Shown here piece after piece: positions 33,481-41,784 of a DNA stretch of 64,000 nt. Source of the stretch: Bacillota bacterium. Lineage in GTDB: Bacteria > Bacillota > Clostridia > Christensenellales > Pumilibacteraceae. The stretch covers positions 124,001 to 188,000 of the forward strand of contig WRAP01000001.1 in the NCBI GenBank assembly GCA_009780135.1. The letters run 5' to 3'. The notes under the pieces are model-generated. The model searched no databases, was not told where the DNA came from, and was given only the letters and a program-made list of their open reading frames with translations. A program made the position numbers and the translations under genes. The first letter of the stretch is position 1; each line of letters opens with the position of its first letter.

Positions 33481-35004
33481 ATGAAAAAAACAAATGCAAT
33501 AGTGATAATGGATGGGTACGGACACTCATCTAGCGAGTATGGGAATGCTGTATTCCATCAAGGTTCGCCACACATAACTCGACTAAAACAGCAATATCCG
33601 CACACATTGATAAAAGCAAGCGGATTAGCTGTTGGTTTGCCAGAGGGTCAAATGGGTAATTCCGAAGTTGGGCATCTAAATTTAGGTGCAGGTAGAACTG
33701 TTTATCAAGATATAACCCGTATAGATAAATCAATTTTAGACGGCGACTTTTTTGAAAATCCTGCTTTTCTAGGTGCTATCGAAAATTGTAAAAAATATAA
33801 TTCTGCAATGCATATTGTAGGGTTAGCTAGTGACGGCGGAGTGCATAGTCATCTAAATCATTTGTATGCACTCCTTAAATTATGTAAACAGCATAACTTA
33901 ACAAAAGTATATATCCACGCTATTACTGATGGACGCGATGTTCCGCCGAACAGTGCAAAGTATTTTGTACAGCAAATAGAAGCAGAATGCAAAAAAATAG
34001 GCATTGGCAAAATAGCTGTTGTGGTTGGTCGCTATTATTATATGGATAGAGATAATCGCTGGGAGAGAGTTCAAAAAGGCTATGAGGCAGTATTTGAGGC
34101 AGTAGGTAGTAAGTTTGAAGAAGCTAAAAGCGGTATAGAAGCGTCTTATAAAGATGGAATTTTAGACGAATTTATTAAGCCGATTATTGTGGATGATTAC
34201 AGTGGTGTAAACGCTAATGATTCTATGATTTTCTTTAATTTCCGTTCTGATAGAGCAAGGGAGATTAGTCGAGCGATAATTGAGCCAAACTTTACTGAGT
34301 TTATTCGTAGCGGTGGCTTTAAGTCGATTTTCTATGTTGGTTTAACCGAATATGATGCTAACTTTACTGGCATTCACACGGCATACGGACCTAAAGATAT
34401 AACAAACACTTTAGGCGAATTTTTAGCTAAAAATAATTTAACTCAAGCAAGAGTAGCTGAAACCGAGAAATATGCTCATGTAACCTTTTTCTTTAACGGC
34501 GGAGTAGAGGCTCCAAATAAAGGAGAGGAGAGAGTTTTAGTTGCCAGTCCTAAGGTAGCAACTTACGACTTAAAGCCCGAAATGAGTGCTTACGAGGTTA
34601 CAGAAAAGGCTTTAGAGCAAATCGGCAAGGTTGATGTATTGATTTTGAATTATGCTAATTGCGATATGGTTGGTCATACTGGGGTTTTTGATTCGGCTAT
34701 AAAAGCCGTTAAAACGGTAGATGAATGTGTTGGTAAAATTGCTGATAAAATTCTAGCAGTTGATGGCAATATGATACTAACTGCCGACCATGGTAACGCC
34801 GAGCAAATGTACGACGATAAAGGTAATCCGTTTACTGCGCATAGTACAAATGCCGTTCCGCTTGTGGTTATCGGTAAAGATTTTAATAAGGACACAAAAT
34901 TAAAAAATAACGGTAGTTTGGCCGATGTAGCCCCAACTCTACTATATTTATTAGGATTACAGCCACCGTCTGAGATGGACGGCAAAAACATAATTATGAA
35001 ATAA
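33481..35004 (+). CDS. gpmI: 2,3-bisphosphoglycerate-independent phosphoglycerate mutase
   Basis: A 507-residue alkaline-phosphatase-fold enzyme. IMDGYGHSS near 8-16 supplies metal ligands, the phosphoserine-accepting Ser is in QMGNSEVGHLNLGAGR near 60, and YANCDMVGHTG with LTADHGNAEQM hold the late metal ligands. It interconverts 3- and 2-phosphoglycerate. There is no ribosome site; the ATG follows an A/T-rich leader containing a GTAGGGGCGA hairpin. It sits between tpiA and nadK on the same strand. Confidence 0.95.
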   Translation: MKKTNAIVIMDGYGHSSSEYGNAVFHQGSPHITRLKQQYPHTLIKASGLAVGLPEGQMGNSEVGHLNLGAGRTVYQDITRIDKSILDGDFFENPAFLGAIENCKKYNSAMHIVGLASDGGVHSHLNHLYALLKLCKQHNLTKVYIHAITDGRDVPPNSAKYFVQQIEAECKKIGIGKIAVVVGRYYYMDRDNRWERVQKGYEAVFEAVGSKFEEAKSGIEASYKDGILDEFIKPIIVDDYSGVNANDSMIFFNFRSDRAREISRAIIEPNFTEFIRSGGFKSIFYVGLTEYDANFTGIHTAYGPKDITNTLGEFLAKNNLTQARVAETEKYAHVTFFFNGGVEAPNKGEERVLVASPKVATYDLKPEMSAYEVTEKALEQIGKVDVLILNYANCDMVGHTGVFDSAIKAVKTVDECVGKIADKILAVDGNMILTADHGNAEQMYDDKGNPFTAHSTNAVPLVVIGKDFNKDTKLKNNGSLADVAPTLLYLLGLQPPSEMDGKNIIMK

Positions 35005-35071
35005 TGATGTTATGCGAGAACTTTTTTATACAATAAGCATATATTTTAACGGCAATTAAAACATTGCTAAA

Positions 35072-35103
35072 TGTAGGGGTCAATTAGTAATCGCCTGAAC
35101 CTT
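35072..35103. repeat. GTAGGGGCGA hairpin, degenerate copy, gpmI-nadK junction
   Basis: TGTAGGGGTC and ATCGCCTGAACCTT are recognisably the same unit as 33424-33454, but the stem has decayed. It ends 5 nt before the nadK start codon. Confidence 0.55.
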
Positions 35104-35108
35104 AAAAA

Positions 35109-35939
35109 ATGCAAATAGGTTTATACACAAATATAAATAAAGACGAGCGTCTACAAATTACTGAGCAACTAGTAAAGGATTTAAATCTACTTGGGGCAAG
35201 TGTTTCTATTTATGGTGAGGCGAGTAAATTATTAAAAACTAAAGATGCTTTTACTCAAAAAGAAAACCTCGAAGTTATGATAGTATTAGGGGGTGACGGT
35301 ACAATTTTGGGAATAGCCGATTTTTGTGCTAGTAATAATATTCCGATTTTAGGATTAAATCTAGGGCGAGTTGGTTTTTTAACAGGTTTAGAATTAGGCG
35401 ATACTTATAAATTATTCGAGATTTTATCCCAAAAAAAATACTCAACCGAAAAACGCAGTATGTTAGAAATTGCTTATAATGGCAAAAAATACTTAGCTCT
35501 TAATGAGGTTGTTGTTAGTAGAGTTTCTGCGTCTAAAATGATTGCTATAGCAGTAAATGTAGACGGTGAATTTGTAGACGAATTTAATGCAGACGGCTTT
35601 ATTGTAGCAACTCCCACAGGCTCAACGGCATACAGCTTATCCGCAGGAGGTCCGATAATTGCTCCCTCTAGTGACTGTTTAGCACTAACTGCCATTTGCC
35701 CGCACACTCTACACGCAAGACCGATTGTGATTAGTGGCAATTCAGTTGTAGAATTATCCTCTAAAAACGATAACTGCGACATGATATTAGACGGCAAAAG
35801 CATAGGCGTACTAAACAAAACAGAACTATTAACTATTAAAAAATCAACAAAACAAGCTTCATTTATATCTCCTAACTCTCTAAATTTTTTTAGTCGATTG
35901 TTAAGTAAGTTAAACAAATGGGGAATAACAATTCAATGA
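35109..35939 (+). CDS. nadK: NAD kinase
   Basis: A 276-residue NAD kinase with the GGDGT motif in IVLGGDGTILG near 60, GRVGFLTG near 90, and the NAD-binding NADGFIVATPTGSTAYSLSA near 155-175. It phosphorylates NAD to NADP. There is no ribosome site; the ATG lies 5 nt after a decayed GTAGGGGCGA hairpin. The TGA stop lies within a heptad word (AATGAGAAATT). In many Firmicutes nadK precedes recN; here recN lies 1.9 kb downstream with a regulatory/lipoprotein insertion between them. Confidence 0.94.
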   Translation: MQIGLYTNINKDERLQITEQLVKDLNLLGASVSIYGEASKLLKTKDAFTQKENLEVMIVLGGDGTILGIADFCASNNIPILGLNLGRVGFLTGLELGDTYKLFEILSQKKYSTEKRSMLEIAYNGKKYLALNEVVVSRVSASKMIAIAVNVDGEFVDEFNADGFIVATPTGSTAYSLSAGGPIIAPSSDCLALTAICPHTLHARPIVISGNSVVELSSKNDNCDMILDGKSIGVLNKTELLTIKKSTKQASFISPNSLNFFSRLLSKLNKWGITIQ

Positions 35940-35959
35940 GAAATTGCTGATTAGTTATG
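35935..35959. repeat. Solo heptad arm remnant at the nadK stop
   Basis: AATGAGAAATTGCTGATTAG repeats the first eleven bases of the word arms at 29571 and 59821 and contains the nadK TGA. There is no facing arm, and the core-like GATTAG is imperfect. Confidence 0.4.
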
Positions 35960-36031
35960 TCTTCACAATTAAACATTAAAAATACAGGAGCTAAATATCA
36001 ACTGCCAGAACTTTCAGAACTTTAGAAAATT

Positions 36032-36517
36032 ATGATAAAATTTCAAGGAGAAATCTCTAAATCTTTCAAAAGCGAAATAGAAAGAAAAATAAAGAAAAAA
36101 AGAACAGCAATTCTTTTAATAATAGGTGTTTTGATACATATTTCTTTTATTTTACCCATCCATTTTGCTCCAAATTTAAGATTTTTTTATGCTATAATTA
36201 TTATGATGTTTTTATGTGCAATTACTGTAGGAACTCTAAATATCGTATCTATTGCATTAATTCCTAGTTTACACTTTCCTGAAGAAATAATAATTAGTAA
36301 TGAAAAAATTATCAAAGAAAGTAAAGCAACAAAGACTATAATTAAAACACTAGAAGATGTCAAAAAAATTATTGATTATGGGGAATATTATATGATAGTA
36401 TTTATTTTTTTCAAAAAGGATAAAACTTTTATATGCCAAAAAAATCTTTTAATAGAAGGCTCATTAGAAGAATTTGAAAAACTATTTGAAAATGTATTAG
36501 TTAAAAGAATAAAGTAA
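36032..36517 (+). CDS. Small membrane protein (YcxB-like), function unknown
   Basis: A 161-residue protein with a basic N-terminus, two membrane helices (about 26-44 and 50-75) and a soluble C-terminal domain (EEIIISNEKIIKES..., then YMIVFIFFKKDKTFICQKN). The layout resembles YcxB-like/bacterial PH-like proteins, two helices followed by a small beta domain. It is very AT-rich and lysine/isoleucine-rich. There is no ribosome site, and its role is unknown. It lies in the segment that separates nadK from recN. Confidence 0.55.
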   Translation: MIKFQGEISKSFKSEIERKIKKKRTAILLIIGVLIHISFILPIHFAPNLRFFYAIIIMMFLCAITVGTLNIVSIALIPSLHFPEEIIISNEKIIKESKATKTIIKTLEDVKKIIDYGEYYMIVFIFFKKDKTFICQKNLLIEGSLEEFEKLFENVLVKRIK

Positions 36518-36623
36518 AACAATATGCTACTAAAATTACATTTTCGGATGTTTGAAACGCAGGAATAACCGACTTAAAATAGAAAAAGCAAGCAATAATT
36601 GCGGAAATGAAAAGCAAATTTTA

Positions 36624-36652
36624 TTGTAGCAACCGCAGATAAAGAGTATAAT
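36624..36652 (+). promoter_or_regulatory. Promoter of the XRE regulator/PepSY lipoprotein operon
   Basis: TTGTAG (36624-36629), a 17-bp spacer and TATAAT (36647-36652) precede the XRE gene by about 75 nt. Confidence 0.5.
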
Positions 36653-36684
36653 TATAGTCGAACCGCTTCAAAAAAACTAATTTT

Positions 36685-36694
36685 GAATCGATTC
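36685..36694. promoter_or_regulatory. Candidate operator palindrome for the XRE regulator
   Basis: GAATCGATTC is a perfect 10-bp palindrome between the putative promoter and the XRE start codon. Autoregulators of this class usually bind such symmetric sites; the assignment is by position only. Confidence 0.35.
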
Positions 36695-36728
36695 TATAAC
36701 ACTATTTTTAATATAAGGAAAAATAATT

Positions 36729-37301
36729 ATGAATTATAACATAGCGGATAAACTTACTGAGTTAAGGAAAAAGCAAAGGCTATCACAGGATGAATTAGCT
36801 GAAAAACTAGGGATAAGTCGTCAAGCAATCTCTAACTGGGAGCGGGCAGAATCTTTGCCGGATACAGAAAATCTTATAGCCTTATCAAGGCTATACAACA
36901 TTACTATTGATGAGTTAATCAATGTAGATAAGGTTAAAAGAAAAAACGATATGGAAAGTATAGAGCATCTAAATGAGCTAGAAAAAAATAATGCTTTCGG
37001 TTACATAAATTCTATAGAAAGAAAAAAACAAATAAATTCAGATAATAGAATAGTGTTACTTTCAGTTTTTTTGATTGCTTTTATTGTTGCAATAGTATGT
37101 TTAGCTTTAGTTGGCTATTTTATATCAGAACTTTTAGAAGTTCTTGGCGGATATTACGATCATATGAGCGAGATGTATGTTAGGTCGGAAATTATAGGAT
37201 ATTCTATAGCACTTGCGTTTAGTGTTATAGGGTTAATTGCAGGAGTATTGATAGGAAGCATATTTTTAAGAAAATACAAAAAAAGAGGGCAAAATAAATG
37301 A
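36729..37301 (+). CDS. Membrane-anchored XRE-family regulator
   Basis: A 190-residue protein. The N-terminal XRE helix-turn-helix (about 8-62) includes LSQDELAEKLGISRQAISNWE and SLPDTENLIALSRLYNITIDELI. A linker rich in charged residues follows, then two membrane helices (about 105-130 and 152-178). This HTH plus two-TM format is common in Firmicutes and is thought to couple envelope state to transcription. AAGGA lies 9 nt upstream of the ATG. It overlaps the lipoprotein gene by 4 nt (ATGA), so the two form one unit, possibly autoregulated through the palindrome at 36685. Confidence 0.85.
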   Translation: MNYNIADKLTELRKKQRLSQDELAEKLGISRQAISNWERAESLPDTENLIALSRLYNITIDELINVDKVKRKNDMESIEHLNELEKNNAFGYINSIERKKQINSDNRIVLLSVFLIAFIVAIVCLALVGYFISELLEVLGGYYDHMSEMYVRSEIIGYSIALAFSVIGLIAGVLIGSIFLRKYKKRGQNK

Positions 37302-37660
37302 AGAAGATAATAACAGTAATACTAATTGTGATGTTGTTGTTTAGTACAATTTTTATGCTTAGTGCTTGCGACATCTTTACTAGAAGCAATAGCGGTAATG
37401 TTAATAATGATGGTAACTCTAGCGGTAATAGACCTTCCAATCCTGCGATTTCTTTAGAAAGAGCCATAGAAATTGCTTACGAAGACCTTGCTAGGCGAGG
37501 AATTAACGCAACATATCACTCTAATTCTGGTATGGATTGGGAGAGGGGTCAATGGGTGTGGGAATTGCTGTTTAGAACACAAGGCGAAAGAATGCCGTTT
37601 ATTGAGTTTTACATCAATGTAGATAGTGGTGAAATTGTAAAATTTGAATGGGATGATTAA
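37298..37660 (+). CDS. Small PepSY-domain lipoprotein
   Basis: A 120-residue protein with a signal peptide ending in lipobox MLSAC (Cys about 25), an N/G/S-rich linker and a C-terminal PepSY-like domain (SLERAIEIAYEDLARRGI, WVWELLFRTQG, FYINVDSGEIVKFEWDD). PepSY domains often inhibit proteases or sense peptides at the cell surface. It overlaps its XRE regulator by 4 nt and is followed immediately by a strong terminator, so this is a complete two-gene cassette. The mature part has only one lysine. Confidence 0.8.
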   Translation: MKKIITVILIVMLLFSTIFMLSACDIFTRSNSGNVNNDGNSSGNRPSNPAISLERAIEIAYEDLARRGINATYHSNSGMDWERGQWVWELLFRTQGERMPFIEFYINVDSGEIVKFEWDD

Positions 37661-37669
37661 ATTCATTGT

Positions 37670-37700
37670 AAAAAGCGTATTCTTAACGAATACGCTTTTT
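37670..37700 (+). terminator. Rho-independent terminator after the PepSY lipoprotein
   Basis: AAAAAGCGTATTC (37670-37682) and GAATACGCTTTTT (37688-37700) form a perfect 13-bp stem with a 5-nt loop and a T-run. Confidence 0.9.
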
Positions 37701-37751
37701 AAATTAGGCTGAGTGTAGGTAAGTTATATTTGTTAATATTCATTATTATAG

Positions 37752-37781
37752 TTGATAGTTAAGATTAATTTGTGCTATAAT
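37752..37781 (+). promoter_or_regulatory. Leaderless-type promoter ahead of recN and its upstream ORF
   Basis: TTGATA (37752-37757), an 18-bp spacer and TGC-extended TATAAT (37776-37781) end 6 nt before an ATG at 37788 that opens a 20-codon ORF, not recN itself. Confidence 0.6.
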
Positions 37782-37787
37782 AGTGTT

Positions 37788-37850
37788 ATGGCATATGGTA
37801 ATGCTTTGTTTTTATATGCTACATTTTTATGTTATCTAAAATCACATTAA
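37788..37850 (+). CDS. Possible leaderless upstream ORF overlapping recN
   Basis: A 20-codon frame (MAYGNALFLYATFLCYLKSH) starts exactly where a leaderless transcript would begin and ends 19 nt inside recN, whose ATG (37829) is nested in it in another frame. It could couple translation of recN to ribosomes that load at the 5' end, since recN has no ribosome site of its own. The peptide is hydrophobic. Alternatively the ATG is a chance occurrence. Confidence 0.4.
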   Translation: MAYGNALFLYATFLCYLKSH

Positions 37851-39532
37851 AAAATGTGGCTCTTATAAAAAAGTTAGAGATAGACTTTTGTAAGGGGCTA
37901 AATATCCTAAGTGGAGAAACGGGAGCGGGTAAGTCTATTTTGATAGATGGTATTATGCTACTTCTTGGCGGTAAGTACGACAAGACAATTTTAAGGCACG
38001 GTACAGAGGATGGCTTTGTAGAGGGTGTTTTTGAGTGCGAGGGCAATAAGATAGCTGATACATTAGAGGAGTTTGGTTTTGAAAAAGAGGATATACTGGT
38101 TGCTACCAGAAAGTTTAACGAAAGCGGAAAAAACGAAATCAGGATAAACGGGCGAGTAAGCACAACGCTAACCTTACAAAAAATCACTTCTAAATTGGTG
38201 GATATTTATGGTCAGAACGAGTACCAGAGTTTAGCAAAAAGTAGCAGTCATTTGAGGATTATTGATGGATTTTTGACCGGAGAGGCTAATAAAAAATTAC
38301 AAATTATAAGAGATAATTATAGTCAGATAACAGTCATAAATAAATCGCTAAAGAGTATTGGCGATGCTAAGGATAGATTAAGGCAGGCGGATATAATTAG
38401 ATTTAGTCTTAATGAAATTGCTAAGGCTAATTGGATAGATGAGAGCGAATTGGACGAGCTTGTTAGTAGAAGAAAGCTACTTAGTTCGGGTGAGAAAGTG
38501 GCAACAGTACTAAGCGAAGCGGTAAATAATTTAAGCGAAGGCGAGAGCAATGCGTTAGCATTACTGACAACGACTAAACGGGCAATAGGAAGCATATCGT
38601 CGCTTAGTAGTGCATTGGAGAACCTATATGAACGCATTGACAGTGCGGTTATAGAGATTGACGATATTTTTGTTGCGATTGAGCAAGAGGCTAATAACTT
38701 AGAATTCGACCCCGCTACCTTAGAAAAAATTGAAAGACGAATAGAAGTTTTAAGAAATATCGAACGAAAATACGGCGATTTTAACGAAGTAGAACGCTTT
38801 GTAAAAGACAACACAGAGTTACTCGACAACCTAGAAGGTGGCGAAGAAAAATATCTAAAACTGCAAAAACAAAAAAATCAATTACTAGCCGATACATATA
38901 AAATTTCCTTAGAGGTGCGAAGCGAAAGAGAAAAAGTAGCTAAAAACTTTGAGCAAAAAATTATAGCAGAATTAGCTGATTTAGGTATGATAGGGGCATC
39001 ATTTATAGTTAAGTTTAGTGATTTTACTACTCTAGAAAACACTGAAAAACATTTATCGTCAAATGGATTAGATACACTGGAATTTTATTTTTCGGCGAAT
39101 AAGGGTCAACCGGTTAAACAGCTTACAAAAATCATTTCAGGTGGCGAGTTATCAAGATTTATGCTTGCTCTAAAGGTAGTAGCTAGTAGTGTAGAGGATA
39201 TAGGTACTTTAATTTTTGATGAGATTGATACAGGTATCGGCGGTAAAATCGGGCAAGAGGTTGCTAAAAAATTGGCAACTATAGCCAAAAATCATCAAGT
39301 TTTATGCGTAACGCATCTTCCGCAAATCGCAGGTATGGCAGATAATCATTATTTTATAGAGAAGCTAGAAACAAACGGCGAAACTGAAACAAATGTGTTG
39401 CTTTTAGATAAAAAAGGCACAATAGATGAAATCTCCCGCTTAAGCGGTGCTAAGGATATAACAACCACTGCGTTCGAAACTGCCCGCCAAATGAAAGAGT
39501 GGAGCAATGAGTATAAAAAAATAATGAGGTAA
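37829..39532 (+). CDS. recN: DNA repair protein RecN
   Basis: A 567-residue SMC-like ATPase with Walker A in LSGETGAGKSILIDG near 30, a central coiled coil (about 160-370), the signature SGGELSRFMLALK near 435, and Walker B in LIFDEIDTGIGGK near 460. It assists double-strand-break repair. The ATG has no ribosome site and lies inside a small upstream ORF that starts right after a strong promoter. A zinc-ribbon gene and holA follow closely (6 and 14 nt). Confidence 0.95.
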   Translation: MLSKITLKNVALIKKLEIDFCKGLNILSGETGAGKSILIDGIMLLLGGKYDKTILRHGTEDGFVEGVFECEGNKIADTLEEFGFEKEDILVATRKFNESGKNEIRINGRVSTTLTLQKITSKLVDIYGQNEYQSLAKSSSHLRIIDGFLTGEANKKLQIIRDNYSQITVINKSLKSIGDAKDRLRQADIIRFSLNEIAKANWIDESELDELVSRRKLLSSGEKVATVLSEAVNNLSEGESNALALLTTTKRAIGSISSLSSALENLYERIDSAVIEIDDIFVAIEQEANNLEFDPATLEKIERRIEVLRNIERKYGDFNEVERFVKDNTELLDNLEGGEEKYLKLQKQKNQLLADTYKISLEVRSEREKVAKNFEQKIIAELADLGMIGASFIVKFSDFTTLENTEKHLSSNGLDTLEFYFSANKGQPVKQLTKIISGGELSRFMLALKVVASSVEDIGTLIFDEIDTGIGGKIGQEVAKKLATIAKNHQVLCVTHLPQIAGMADNHYFIEKLETNGETETNVLLLDKKGTIDEISRLSGAKDITTTAFETARQMKEWSNEYKKIMR

Positions 39533-39538
39533 TTTATT

Positions 39539-40570
39539 ATGGATAAAGTAAATGATGTTATAGTATGCCATAAATGTGGGGCTAACGAAAAAATCGACTA
39601 CAATAGTAAACAAAATAAAGTTTTTTGTAGTCATTGTAGCACAAAAATTGTTGATTGGGATGACCCTCATTTTGGCAACAATATGACGAATGCCGAGTTT
39701 TGGAAAAGGCGGAATGCACATATAAATAAAGATTTAGAAGCTATGGGTGTATATGGCGGAATACAAGGTGTAGACCAGATGTATGCCGATGTTAACAATC
39801 AGATTGATGATGTTCTTTTTGGTAGCAATGGAGGAATATTTGGCAGTATGTTCGGATTATCTAATCATCCTAAAAGTACAAAACTACAAGTTAACCTAAA
39901 AGCGTATGTTTATAATAATGATAAACCTATAAAGGATAAAAAACTTGAAAAAATTACAAAAAGTTATTCTCATTTATTTATCAACGGAGACCATAATACA
40001 ATCAATCTTTATGGCAAGCAAGCTAAAGAAAGTGCTAGTAGTGGGGATTTTGAGACAGCATATGCGTATGTTAAAAATATGAGTGCTGTTCAAAAAATAG
40101 GTGGTATGTATGTTTTAACAGCAGGAATTATTAAAAGTGTTTTTTATTATAAGCCGTTTAATGATTTTTATGAACTAGCCGAAGGGCTTGCAATTACAAA
40201 TGCGACAATAGCTAATTGGGCAGAAAATGAAAGAGAAACTCTAAAAATAAACTATTCAGAAATGTATATGAGATATATTTGTTTAGTTGCTTATAAACTT
40301 TTTAAGGAATACAATCTTGCTAAGGAAGATAAGTGGTTTGTAGGTACTTTTACAAGATTGTTTCACTTTTTAGAAATAATTTTAACAATGTCCCCAATAG
40401 TAAATTATAAAGATAAAAGCGAGTTGAAATCTATTTTCCTAAAAATGTATAATCTTTATCCAACGGTGCTTATAAGGTTTAGAAATGCTATAAAAAATGA
40501 TAATATTGTCTTGAAAAATTTAGACAGAACCGAAAAAACGCTTGAGTTATTAGCAAAAGAATTTATTTAA
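39539..40570 (+). CDS. Zinc-ribbon protein of unknown function
   Basis: A 343-residue soluble protein. It opens with a zinc ribbon (CHKC at about 10-13, CSHC at about 30-33), followed by a Gly/Asn-rich stretch (VYGGIQG..., GSNGGIFGSMFGLS) and a helical C-terminal part of about 200 residues that may contain TPR-like helices. I do not recognise the family. It starts 6 nt after recN and 14 nt before holA, so it is probably part of that DNA-maintenance operon, but nothing shows what it does. Confidence 0.6.
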   Translation: MDKVNDVIVCHKCGANEKIDYNSKQNKVFCSHCSTKIVDWDDPHFGNNMTNAEFWKRRNAHINKDLEAMGVYGGIQGVDQMYADVNNQIDDVLFGSNGGIFGSMFGLSNHPKSTKLQVNLKAYVYNNDKPIKDKKLEKITKSYSHLFINGDHNTINLYGKQAKESASSGDFETAYAYVKNMSAVQKIGGMYVLTAGIIKSVFYYKPFNDFYELAEGLAITNATIANWAENERETLKINYSEMYMRYICLVAYKLFKEYNLAKEDKWFVGTFTRLFHFLEIILTMSPIVNYKDKSELKSIFLKMYNLYPTVLIRFRNAIKNDNIVLKNLDRTEKTLELLAKEFI

Positions 40571-40584
40571 TTCATAATACAAAT

Positions 40585-41532
40585 ATGCAATTTTCAGAAC
40601 TTAAAAAACACTTAAATACGAATAATTTTGCTCCTGCTTATATAGTTGTTGGCGAGGATAGCTTTTTGGTACAAACGGCACTAAGGCATTTTAAGGCTAC
40701 AGTGCAAAGTTTACCAGAGCTTAATATTTCTGTTTTTTCTGAAAGTGCTGAAGCAGTGGAGCTTATCTCGTCGCTACTTACTATGCCTATGGGTAGCGAT
40801 ATTAGACTAACGATTTGCTATGATATAAAGGGCGATACAACTGCCCTAGAGCAGTATTTTACTAATTTTAATCCGCAATCTATTCTTATAGTAGTTAGCA
40901 AAAAACTGCCTGAAAATTTATCTAAATTATTACATCATTTTACTGTAGTTGACTGCACCAAATTAGAAATTGACCATATTAAACGCTGGGTAAATACAGA
41001 GTTATCGGCTACAAATTCTAATATAACTCAGTCGGCTTTTATGTTACTATATAATTATTGCTTAGGTAATATGGAACGCATTAGTATTGAAACTAAAAAA
41101 CTAGGCTTTTATAAAATGTGTGCCACAATAGAAGATAAGGATGTTATTGTACTTATAGAGCCAAGTTTAGAGCATAAGATTTTTGAACTATCTGAAGCAG
41201 TAGCAAATAAAAATAGTACAAAAACGGTTCATTTAGTAGAAGGGCTTTTAGCCGAAAAGTATGCACCAATAATGCTGATTGGTATGATTTATAATCATTT
41301 TAGACGGTTGCTGTATTGTAAGATAGACGGAGGTAACTCCGATTTGGCAAAGCAGTTAGCAGTAAAGGATTTTGCAATAACAAAAGCAAAGCAAGGTGCA
41401 AATAGGTTTACAGCAATGCAGTTAAAGCAAATCTGCGATGATTTTCATACATTAGATTACAAATCAAAAATAGGTCAAATAAACGACATAACGGCATTAA
41501 AGAGATATATAATGAGAATATTAAAAATATAA
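40585..41532 (+). CDS. holA: DNA polymerase III subunit delta
   Basis: A 315-residue clamp-loader delta subunit. An N-terminal RecA-like domain without Walker motifs (YIVVGEDSFLVQTAL near 19-33) is followed by a lid and the C-terminal collar with KIFELSEAVANK and ADLAKQ-like NSDLAKQLAVKDFAITKAKQGA. It opens the beta clamp in the replisome. The sequence is diverged but the layout and length fit HolA. It is the last gene of the recN group and is followed by a GTAGGGGCGA hairpin and a strong bidirectional terminator. Confidence 0.88.
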   Translation: MQFSELKKHLNTNNFAPAYIVVGEDSFLVQTALRHFKATVQSLPELNISVFSESAEAVELISSLLTMPMGSDIRLTICYDIKGDTTALEQYFTNFNPQSILIVVSKKLPENLSKLLHHFTVVDCTKLEIDHIKRWVNTELSATNSNITQSAFMLLYNYCLGNMERISIETKKLGFYKMCATIEDKDVIVLIEPSLEHKIFELSEAVANKNSTKTVHLVEGLLAEKYAPIMLIGMIYNHFRRLLYCKIDGGNSDLAKQLAVKDFAITKAKQGANRFTAMQLKQICDDFHTLDYKSKIGQINDITALKRYIMRILKI

Positions 41533-41568
41533 AATAAGATATGGTATATGAAAATTATGCAGTTAATA

Positions 41569-41594
41569 AAGTTTGGGCTGAGACTCGCCCCTAT
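41569..41594. repeat. GTAGGGGCGA hairpin, reverse orientation, after holA
   Basis: Read on the - strand it is ATAGGGGCGAG, TCT, CAGCCC, AAACTT, matching the unit at 33424 in order and flanks. It lies in the convergent region between holA and the 1257-aa protein gene. Confidence 0.5.
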
Positions 41595-41700
41595 GATTAG
41601 TTATTAAATGATTCATCACGAATGTTAGATTCATCAAAAATAGTAGGATTATAAACTATTATTTTTTTATGGCTTGGATTTATAATGACGCTTCTGCAGT

Positions 41701-41749
41701 AAAAACCAAAAGCCCTACTCTCAACTGAGAGTAGGGCTTTTGGTTTTTT
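41701..41749. terminator. Bidirectional terminator between holA and the surface protein gene
   Basis: AAAAACCAAAAGCCCTACTC and its complement ending GGTTTTTT form a long, GC-cored stem of at least 20 bp with A and T runs on either side. It serves both converging genes. Confidence 0.9.
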
Positions 41750-41784
41750 ATTAGCAAAAATTTACTACTAATTACAATTTAATT

